Under the pieces are notes generated by a model, which saw only the letters and a program-made list of their open reading frames with translations, searched no databases and was not told the DNA's origin. A stretch of DNA of 64,000 bases from JAIOZK01 sp964468645 (GTDB lineage Bacteria > Bacteroidota > Bacteroidia > Bacteroidales > JAIOZK01): contig CAYXUU010000006.1 of assembly GCA_964468645.1 (NCBI GenBank), positions 62,001-126,000 of the forward strand, in the 5' to 3' direction. This document shows positions 8,501 through 15,412 of the stretch, piece by piece. The translations under genes and the position numbers were made by a program. Position 1 is the stretch's first letter, and each line of letters begins with the position of its first letter.

Positions 8501-10372
8501 ATGAAATATCAAATAAATGTTTTTGCTATCACGATAGTTATGATTGTCTCAGCATGCCATCTTTCATTTGCTCAGGTGGCCATTAACACCGATGGCAGTA
8601 GTTCTGACAGCAGTGCCATACTTGATGTAAAAAGCAACATAGCGGGGATCCTTATACCCCGTATGACTCTGGCCCAACGCACACTCATTAATGATCCCGC
8701 TCAGGGTTTGATGGTTTACCAGACAGACGGAACTTCTGGTTTTTACTACTTTGACGGGGGTGACTGGAAACTGGTAGGTGCCGGCGCATTATGTATCAAT
8801 GATCTTACAGATGGAAAAACATGTAGCAGCAGCGTTTTCCTTGGATCAGGGGCCGGATCACAGGATGATGGTACAAATAATTGTAATGTTGCAGTCGGGA
8901 TGAATGCTTTGAAATCAGATACGACAGGAGTGTATAATACAGCCATCGGATACAATGCCTTGTTTGATAATAGTTCAGGAAGACATAACACCGCTTTAGG
9001 CACATTATCACTGGAATCTAATACATCGGGTGAGGGTAATACAGGCATAGGAACCTTAGCGTTATGGCAAAATACCACCGGGGTTTACAATACGGCAGTT
9101 GGTTCAAGCTCTCTGAATTCCAACACATACGGACGATTTAATACGGGTATTGGTAATCAATCATTGCAACATAATACCCTTGGATATTTTAATTCAGCTC
9201 TTGGTTATTTAGCCCTTCATCACAATACAACAGGAAACAAAAATATCGGGATAGGGGCGTACGCAAACTTCAATAATCAGGAAGGTTCCAATAACACCAT
9301 TATTGGATATGAAGCGGGGAAAGGAACTGCAACTCATGATAAGTCCGGTAATATATTCATCGGTTACCGGGCAGGATATAATGATACAACCGATAACAAG
9401 CTGTATATTGAAAACTCGGATTCTTCAACACCATTGATTTTTGGTGACTTCAGCCTGGATTCCATAGGGATAAATGGGGCGTTTACTGTGACAAAAGATG
9501 CATATTTCTCTACTTCTTCAGGAAGGGTTGGAATTGGAATTACCAACCCTTCAGAAAAACTTGAGGTAAACGGCAACGTGATAGCCGATACCGCATACGC
9601 AGATGCATTTTCCAGTAATTCACCGTTAAAATTACAAACCGGCGGAACAACACGCATGTATATTGATGATATCACTGGAAACATCGGTATAAATACAAAC
9701 GCACCTGATAACGCTGCTTTAGTTGAATTGAATTCTAATAACAAAGGGTTTTTACCACCACGTATGACAGAAGTGCAACGTAATTTTTTCGCTCCCGTTA
9801 CCGGATTAATGATTTATAATACAACAACTGACAGACCAAACTACTATAATGGGACTGAATGGATGAATTTTGATAATACATCTGCAGCAACAACGATATT
9901 AGCAGTAGGCGATAGCCTGCAAGGCGGCATAATAGCCTACATTTTACAAACAGGCGATCCAGGGTATGATCCGGATCAAGTACATGGTTTGATAGCCGCT
10001 ATCGGTGACCAAAGTAATGCAACTGAATGGGGCTGCATGGGAACACATATTAGTACGGGAACAGCCATTGGTACCGGAAATCAAAATACGATTAATATTG
10101 AAGCCGGATGCACAACTCCAGGCACCGCCGCTGATATTTGTGCAAATCTATCTATGAATGGATATACAGACTGGTATTTACCCAGTAAGGATGAACTGAA
10201 TAAGCTTTACATCAATAAAAATGCAATTGGCGATTTAACTAATCATTACTATTGGTGTTCCAGCGAGGTATCTAGCAATTATGCCTGGGGTCAATTTCTC
10301 TTTAATGGCTCATGGCAAGACTTCGCTAAATGTTCTGGCACGATACGCGTTCGGGCTATTCGGGATTTTTAA
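8501..10372 (+). CDS. repeat-rich secreted surface protein with DUF1566-like C-terminus
   Basis: Secreted protein of 623 residues with an N-terminal signal peptide ending near SFAQ (residue 25). Residues about 126-275 form roughly eight to nine copies of a 17-residue repeat with consensus NTAIGxxALxxNTTGxx, the pattern of YadA/Hep-type head repeats that build left-handed beta-rolls. A tail-spike-like segment follows (GRVGIGITNPSEKLEVNGNV near 345), and two related IPRMT/PPRMT segments occur near 50 and 425. The last ~160 residues match the DUF1566/Lcl C-terminal domain (GDSLQGGIIAYIL, DWYLPSKDELNKLY, WCSSE, and a final IRVRAIRDF). There is no T9SS tail and no YadA membrane anchor. It is likely an extracellular adhesin or fibre, exported by an unknown route. 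It has no obvious functional tie to the metabolic genes around it. Confidence 0.85.
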   Translation: MKYQINVFAITIVMIVSACHLSFAQVAINTDGSSSDSSAILDVKSNIAGILIPRMTLAQRTLINDPAQGLMVYQTDGTSGFYYFDGGDWKLVGAGALCINDLTDGKTCSSSVFLGSGAGSQDDGTNNCNVAVGMNALKSDTTGVYNTAIGYNALFDNSSGRHNTALGTLSLESNTSGEGNTGIGTLALWQNTTGVYNTAVGSSSLNSNTYGRFNTGIGNQSLQHNTLGYFNSALGYLALHHNTTGNKNIGIGAYANFNNQEGSNNTIIGYEAGKGTATHDKSGNIFIGYRAGYNDTTDNKLYIENSDSSTPLIFGDFSLDSIGINGAFTVTKDAYFSTSSGRVGIGITNPSEKLEVNGNVIADTAYADAFSSNSPLKLQTGGTTRMYIDDITGNIGINTNAPDNAALVELNSNNKGFLPPRMTEVQRNFFAPVTGLMIYNTTTDRPNYYNGTEWMNFDNTSAATTILAVGDSLQGGIIAYILQTGDPGYDPDQVHGLIAAIGDQSNATEWGCMGTHISTGTAIGTGNQNTINIEAGCTTPGTAADICANLSMNGYTDWYLPSKDELNKLYINKNAIGDLTNHYYWCSSEVSSNYAWGQFLFNGSWQDFAKCSGTIRVRAIRDF

Positions 10373-10861
10373 AAAATTACCGTGCTGGGTACGGCTAATT
10401 CATTTATTGAGTTTTAATGGATGTTATAGCATCAATGATCAAAATTAAATGGGTGTAAATTTCACCTGTTTCAATCTTGGGGAGGTATGGTTTAAGATTA
10501 AACCTGGATCACCAGGATATCTTGCACATGCAGGTGAATGTTGTGTGTCAATTATTTATAACAAGACTTTTAGCAAAACCATCTCTGTTGGTGTGGGACT
10601 TAAATATATAAGATCGAGTTTATTAAAAGAGAAAGATTTTCCTCCTGCAATTGTATTACAATCAAATAAATTAGTAATCAATAATACTAACTTCGACCAT
10701 GTGTTTTAATTCTTTTTAGGAGTTTTTATATTCTATTATGGTGGGAAAATTTGGTCATAGCAATGTTCGATTGTTAAAAACACCAGATAAAACAACAATA
10801 GAACAATTAAGCAATTGAACATGTCAAAATGTAATATCAATACCCTTTGAAAGCAGGTTGA
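10373..10861. other. gene-poor region with a PorV-like fragment
   Basis: This 489-base stretch contains one short plus-strand reading frame (10449-10709), annotated separately as a possible gene remnant. The rest (10710-10861) is AT-rich and shows no gene, terminator or promoter that I can support. Confidence 0.5.
10449..10709 (+). pseudogene. fragment resembling outer membrane protein PorV
   Basis: An 86-residue frame whose sequence GVNFTCFNLGEVWF, followed about 30 residues later by FSKTISVGVGLKYIRSSL, resembles adjacent strands of the PorV/LptO beta-barrel (patterns like RYFSLGxIxFTD and LSDNFSxGxALRYIRSxL). PorV is the outer membrane shuttle protein of the type IX secretion system and is normally about 380 residues. 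Here both flanks are missing and a TAA stop lies directly before the ATG. It is therefore probably a remnant rather than a working gene. The match is from memory and modest. A random open frame remains possible. Confidence 0.35.
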
Positions 10862-12007
10862 TCAGCAACCTATATAACGTGAAATAACCAGCCTTTGTAT
10901 TTCCGAAGTCCCTTCACCAATCTGCAACAGTCGCTGGTCGCGGTAAAATCGTTCAACATCATAATCTTTCATCAAGCCGTATCCTCCATGTAACTGTACA
11001 GCCTCATCGGCAACTTCCCTGGCAATTTCAGAACAATACAATTTCGACATTGCTGCTTCCTTACCAAATGGTTTACCATTGTCTTTAAGCCAGCAGGCTT
11101 TGTACAGGAGGTTTCTTGCGAGTTCGATTTTAGTGGCCATATCAGCCAGTTTGAAGGAATTAACCTGGAATTTACAGATGGGTTTTCCAAATTGTTTTCT
11201 TTCCTGCGAATAGGCCAGTGCCAGTTCAAAAGCGCCCTGGGCGCATCCCAATCCCATGGCGGCAATCGAAAGCCGGCCGCTGTCGAGGGTGCTGAGCATG
11301 ATCTTGGATCCTTCACCGATTTTGCCAAGAATATGATCCTCCGGCACCCGGCAATCATCAAAATACAATTCAGCCGTATCGGAAGCCCGCCACATCATTT
11401 TTCCATGCATGGCCACCTGTTTAAATCCAGGAGTGCCTTTATCAACAATCAGACAGGTGAATTCTTTCCTTCCATCCTTTTCCCCCGTTACAGATTGTAC
11501 AGTTGATCCGATGTTGATGTCTGCAGATCCGTTGGTTATAAAAATCTTGGAGCCATTGATCACCCATTCATTGCCTTCAAGGTAAGCCTTGGTTTTTGTC
11601 CCTCTTGAATCGGACCCGGCATCCGGTTCTGTCAATCCGAAACCCCATAGTGCTTCACCGGTACATAATTGGGGCAGGTATTTCATCCTTTGTTCCTCGT
11701 TGCCGTAGTAATAAAGGGGTCCAATTCCCAGCGAATTATGAGCTGCCAGTGTGGCTGCCTGAGAGCCATCAATACGGGCGATCTCTTCAACAGCTATAAT
11801 ATAGGATAGGTAATCCATTCCCTGACCTCCATATTGTTCAGGCAGGTACATGCCAAATAAGCCCATTTCACCCATCATCCTGGTGAGCTCATAGGAAAAC
11901 TCTGCTTTTTCATCTAATTCGGGTGCCCTTGGTTTAATTTCCCTTTCTGCAAAATCCCTGACGGATTCGCGGATCATTTGATGATCTTCACTTAATTCAA
12001 AGTTCAT
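10862..12007 (-). CDS. short/branched-chain acyl-CoA dehydrogenase
   Basis: FAD-dependent acyl-CoA dehydrogenase that introduces the 2,3 double bond and passes electrons to ETF. All hallmarks of the 381-residue family are present: FGLTEPDAGSD (about 124-134), the GSKIFITNG strand, ERKQFGKPI and QLHGGYG. The catalytic base is E365 in GEGTSEIQR. By gene context the substrate should be isovaleryl-CoA, since the upstream genes encode the later steps of leucine breakdown. However, the base lies at the butyryl/medium-chain position. The position where classical isovaleryl-CoA dehydrogenase carries glutamate (LDLERL-type segment) reads LDSGRL here. It may act on isovaleryl-, 2-methylbutyryl- or butyryl-CoA. 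It is the last gene of a minus-strand group with mccB, the hydratase and the biotin protein, separated from the latter by 181 bp that include a MITE-like repeat. Confidence 0.88.
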   Translation of the reverse strand: MNFELSEDHQMIRESVRDFAEREIKPRAPELDEKAEFSYELTRMMGEMGLFGMYLPEQYGGQGMDYLSYIIAVEEIARIDGSQAATLAAHNSLGIGPLYYYGNEEQRMKYLPQLCTGEALWGFGLTEPDAGSDSRGTKTKAYLEGNEWVINGSKIFITNGSADINIGSTVQSVTGEKDGRKEFTCLIVDKGTPGFKQVAMHGKMMWRASDTAELYFDDCRVPEDHILGKIGEGSKIMLSTLDSGRLSIAAMGLGCAQGAFELALAYSQERKQFGKPICKFQVNSFKLADMATKIELARNLLYKACWLKDNGKPFGKEAAMSKLYCSEIAREVADEAVQLHGGYGLMKDYDVERFYRDQRLLQIGEGTSEIQRLVISRYIGC

Positions 12008-12090
12008 TGTATCTTTAATTTATGCTTGCTTGTTCAATTCTTTGACTTTAAATCCTATGACTGTAAACCAGTCTGCTATATTGTTGCAAT

Positions 12091-12170
12091 TCATCGGATG
12101 ACTATAATCTGGAGAACATATTGAAATATCTTTGATATTCTGAACCTTGCGAACAGAAGTCATCCGATGA
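12091..12170. repeat. MITE-like 80-bp element, copy A
   Basis: Inverted ends TCATCGGATGACT (12091-12103) and AGTCATCCGATGA (12158-12170) match perfectly over 13 bp and enclose 54 bp. The reverse complement of the interior has a CGCAAGGT stretch similar to copies B and D. It lies between the acyl-CoA dehydrogenase and biotin protein genes. Confidence 0.8.
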
Positions 12171-12188
12171 GTAATAAACAGCGAAGAC

Positions 12189-14369
12189 CTATTCGATTTC
12201 GAATAAAGGTGTACCGGCATCAACCATTTCATCGAGCGATACAAGGATCTTTTTGATAAGGACCTCCTTGTTGGCAACAATGTTATTTTCCATCTTCATG
12301 GCTTCTATTACCATCAGTACCTCGCCTTTCTTGGCTGTATTCCCCTCTTTTGCATTGATCTTAAATATCCTTCCAGGAATTGGTGCTATAATGTTATCAC
12401 CCTCTTCACCACCTGCATCATCCCCTGCCTGGGCAACAGCATCAGAATCAAGAAGGTCGTTACGCTTCAGTTCAAAATCAATATCATTGATTGTAACCTT
12501 TGTAAGCCCTTCAGAACCTTTGGAGAATTTGGCGTAATAAGTTTTGTCACCAATTTTGAAATCAATTTCGCCGAGACCAACATATTTAAACTCAACCTCA
12601 TAATCCTTATCTTCAATTTCAAACACGTAACTCTTTTTCCTCGATTTGTTTATATAAACAGGATATTCTTTATTGTCGTAGGTAACAACGATCTTCATCA
12701 GATTTCTCCAGAATCCTATACGGGTCCAGACATCATGTTTGTCTTTAGGCTGTTCTTCTTCCAGAAGCTGACTGTTGAGTGAATAGGTCAGGTAAGCGAT
12801 CATTGCAACAGGATATTTTACTTTATCCTTGTTGTATGATTTTCTGTTTGGTGTTTTTTTATCATTCACGGCTACTTGTGTTTTTGTTGTTGATGGACTT
12901 TCTTCCTGGGCTCTTAACTTTTCAACCTCCTGTTCAAAACGTTTCTTTGCAAGGCCCGATTTATAATCCCTGTATTGGGTTTCATGCATGGCAAATTCAA
13001 GTAATTCTTCGTCGTCCTCACCGGTTTCCCATCCATTCCCCTGCATTTCTTTCCGGTATTTATCAAGTTCATCAGGATATAAATCCTGTGGTTTTCCTGT
13101 ATAGAATTCCCTGCCCTGTTTTTCTGCCAGTTCGATGATCTCGGGTGCCAGCGGACCGGGTAATTTTCCTGCCCTGCCAAGGATCATATTCCAGGTATTA
13201 TCATCCATCATTGAATACCGCTCTTCGCCTTTGGTCATTTGAACAATATTCAACAGTGCCACATTTTTAACATACTGGCTGAATGGGGTTACAAGTGGAG
13301 GATATCCAAGTTTGGGCCATACATAGGCTACTTCATCAAATAACTTCACCAACAGTTCATCCTCTGACAGTTCGGATTTTCCTGCTGTTTTCAAACTCAG
13401 GTTGATACCCTGTTGAACACCCTTGAGGTCAGCCATCAAACTACCCATCATTCCGCCAGGCAGACCTGAATCAATCATCAGGGAAGACATAAATCTGTTT
13501 TTAGGATTGATGTACAATCCCAGAAAGTCATCAATAAAACGCTGAGTCAGGCGTCGGCCTTCCATGTAAGCTTTCATATTAATGTCGGGGACTTCAAAGC
13601 CAGCATCTTTTAACATCCACCTGATGGTAATCACATCGGGATGTACCATACCCCAGCTCAGCGGTTCCATGGCAACATCTACATAATCAGCTCCTGCTTT
13701 GGCAACTTCGAGCATGGAAGCAACAGAGAATCCAGGACCTGAATGTCCGTGATATTGTACCACGATATGTGGGTATTTTGTTTTAATGGCCTTGACTAGT
13801 TTTCCAAGCATAACAGGCCGCCCTATCCCTGCCATATCTTTTAAACAGATCTCATCTGTTCCGTATTCAACAGCATGATCAACGATATCCATGAAGTAAT
13901 TAACAGTGTGAATATCTGAATGTGTAATGCAAAGGGATGCCTGTGATATCATACCGGCTTCTTTGGCATACTTGATCGACAATTCAAGATTTCTATGATC
14001 GTTAAGTCCGCAGAATGATCTGGCAATGTTTGTCCCCTGCGCGTTTTTCACCTTGTACATCAGTTTACGAACATCGGCCGGCACCGGAAACATCCTGATT
14101 CCGTTCAGGGCCCTTTCGAGCATATGCGTTTTTATACCAACTTCGTTGAATGGTTTTGTCCATTCCCTGACCGATTTATTCGGATTTTCGCCAAAAAGCA
14201 AATTGACCTGTTCAAAAGCACCACCATTGGTTTCAACTCTTGCAAAACATCCCATATCAATAATGACAGGTGCAATCTGTGTAAGCTGATCAACACGTGG
14301 CTGATACTTGCCCGATGATTGCCACATATCACGGTAGATGAGACTGAATTTTATTTGTTTCTTAGCCAT
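12189..14369 (-). CDS. OadA/5S-type carboxyltransferase fused to BT-like segment and biotin carrier
   Basis: Biotin-dependent carboxyltransferase of 726 residues. Residues about 10-300 form the DRE-TIM barrel of the transcarboxylase 5S/oxaloacetate decarboxylase alpha/PycB family. The metal-binding aspartate (RDMWQS), the catalytic lysine (CLKDMAG) and the HGH metal ligands (VQYHGHSG) are kept. PGGMMGS and YPPLVTPFSQ mark the conserved C-terminal half of the domain. Compared with Propionibacterium 5S, RDAHQS reads RDMWQS and the RGQNLLGY-type pyruvate-side segment is replaced (MLERALNGIR). Residues about 520-640 contain W548-TRIGF-W554-R, which resembles the BT docking domain of acyl-CoA carboxylase alpha subunits. 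The C-terminal biotinyl domain has EAMKMEN with biotinylated K692. It lies between the hydratase and dehydrogenase genes next to mccB, and no biotin carboxylase is present. It may transfer CO2 from a 2-oxo-dicarboxylate to methylcrotonyl-CoA. Oxaloacetate decarboxylase or half of pyruvate carboxylase are alternatives. Confidence 0.88.
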   Translation of the reverse strand: MAKKQIKFSLIYRDMWQSSGKYQPRVDQLTQIAPVIIDMGCFARVETNGGAFEQVNLLFGENPNKSVREWTKPFNEVGIKTHMLERALNGIRMFPVPADVRKLMYKVKNAQGTNIARSFCGLNDHRNLELSIKYAKEAGMISQASLCITHSDIHTVNYFMDIVDHAVEYGTDEICLKDMAGIGRPVMLGKLVKAIKTKYPHIVVQYHGHSGPGFSVASMLEVAKAGADYVDVAMEPLSWGMVHPDVITIRWMLKDAGFEVPDINMKAYMEGRRLTQRFIDDFLGLYINPKNRFMSSLMIDSGLPGGMMGSLMADLKGVQQGINLSLKTAGKSELSEDELLVKLFDEVAYVWPKLGYPPLVTPFSQYVKNVALLNIVQMTKGEERYSMMDDNTWNMILGRAGKLPGPLAPEIIELAEKQGREFYTGKPQDLYPDELDKYRKEMQGNGWETGEDDEELLEFAMHETQYRDYKSGLAKKRFEQEVEKLRAQEESPSTTKTQVAVNDKKTPNRKSYNKDKVKYPVAMIAYLTYSLNSQLLEEEQPKDKHDVWTRIGFWRNLMKIVVTYDNKEYPVYINKSRKKSYVFEIEDKDYEVEFKYVGLGEIDFKIGDKTYYAKFSKGSEGLTKVTINDIDFELKRNDLLDSDAVAQAGDDAGGEEGDNIIAPIPGRIFKINAKEGNTAKKGEVLMVIEAMKMENNIVANKEVLIKKILVSLDEMVDAGTPLFEIE

Positions 14370-14444
14370 TATGTATCTGTTCTTGAGTTACTTTTTAATT
14401 TCCTTTAATAGAAATAAGTTTATCAACTTATCAGGTATTATATT

Positions 14445-15233
14445 TTAATTTACCCAGTTTGGTTTTCTTTTCTCTAAAAATGAAGCCATCCCTTCCTGCC
14501 CTTCATCCGATGCCCTTAACCTGGCAATCAGGTCAGCCGAATTATTCAGGGAATCTTCAAAACTCCAGTTATTAAACAGGTCGTAAATTAAATGCTTACA
14601 AGCAGATACGGCCTGTGGTCCACTGGTGCGGAGGTATTTAATAGTCTGTTCTGCAACATCGTCAAGCTGATCTGCCGGAACAGCCTGATTGGCCAGTCCG
14701 AATTTTGCCGCTTCCTCACCAAGGAACCTTCTCCCGGTAAGCATGAGATCACGGGCTCCATATTCACCGATTCTTTTCACAACATAGGGGGATATCGTAG
14801 CAGGGGCAATTCCCAGTTTAACCTCAGCAAACGCAAATTTGGTGTCGTCAGTACAATAAACAAAATCACAGGCAGCCAGTAAACCATTGGCACCTCCGAT
14901 AGCTGCACCGTGAATGATGGCAATGGTAGGTTTTTTACAGGTATAGATCGCGTTAAAACACCTGGCAAGTTTAAGGCTGTCGTTATAATTTTCATCATAA
15001 CCAAATTCAGCAATGCCTTTCATATAATTCAGATCAGCCCCAGCGCAAAACGATTTGCCCCGACCCCTGAGTATGGCAATGCGAATATCACTCATCTCAT
15101 TGATCATCTCAAAACATTCAATGATCTCCCCGATCATTTCTGCATTCATTGCATTGTGTTTGTCAGGACGATTTAACCAGACGATACCGATGCCATCGTT
15201 GATTTCAAGTTCTATATTATTATAATTAGTCAT
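14445..15233 (-). CDS. liuC: methylglutaconyl-CoA hydratase (enoyl-CoA hydratase family)
   Basis: Crotonase-fold hydratase of 262 residues expected to convert 3-methylglutaconyl-CoA to HMG-CoA. N-terminal LNRPDKHNAMN, the oxyanion-hole segment FCAGADLNYM (about 62-71) and HGAAIGGANGLLAACD (about 104-119) are all present. FAEVKLGIAPATISPYV near 133-149 is characteristic of the LiuC/AUH branch. It lies 179 bp downstream of mccB and 75 bp upstream of the biotin protein gene on the same strand, which strengthens the substrate assignment over a general enoyl-CoA hydratase. The gap to mccB contains an AT-rich inverted repeat. Confidence 0.87.
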   Translation of the reverse strand: MTNYNNIELEINDGIGIVWLNRPDKHNAMNAEMIGEIIECFEMINEMSDIRIAILRGRGKSFCAGADLNYMKGIAEFGYDENYNDSLKLARCFNAIYTCKKPTIAIIHGAAIGGANGLLAACDFVYCTDDTKFAFAEVKLGIAPATISPYVVKRIGEYGARDLMLTGRRFLGEEAAKFGLANQAVPADQLDDVAEQTIKYLRTSGPQAVSACKHLIYDLFNNWSFEDSLNNSADLIARLRASDEGQEGMASFLEKRKPNWVN

Positions 15234-15242
15234 AACCGTTTA

Positions 15243-15411
15243 AACATATCTGTTAAATTCCAAATCCCAATTTTCAAATAACAAATAATTTCCAAAATCC
15301 AATGACCGAAATTCCAAACCTACACAAGTAACTGGTTTTGGTCATTGTGTACTTGATATTGGATATTATTTGGATTTTGGTGCTTGTCATTTGTTATTTT
15401 TATTATTATGT
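15243..15411. repeat. AT-rich imperfect inverted repeat between mccB and liuC
   Basis: The left half contains AACAAATAATTTCC, CAAAATCC and AATGACCGAAATTCC. The right half, read in reverse complement, contains AACAAATGACAAGC, CCAAAATCC and AATGACCAAAACC. Similar imperfect inverted repeats occur at about 20193-20325 and 33797-33905. Confidence 0.55.
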
Positions 15412-15412
15412 T

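Noticed and set aside
8875..9340. Regularly spaced repeats suggesting a CRISPR array
   Set aside because: The period is in protein codons (17 residues), the units vary in sequence and the stretch is one open frame.
9364..9744. Minus-strand open frames inside the repeat protein gene and similar long frames opposite other genes
   Set aside because: They mirror the codon pattern of the coding strand and have no recognisable domains or ribosome sites.
12020..12188. Small minus-strand frame between the dehydrogenase and biotin protein genes
   Set aside because: It runs through MITE-like copy A and into the neighbouring gene, and has no protein-like features.
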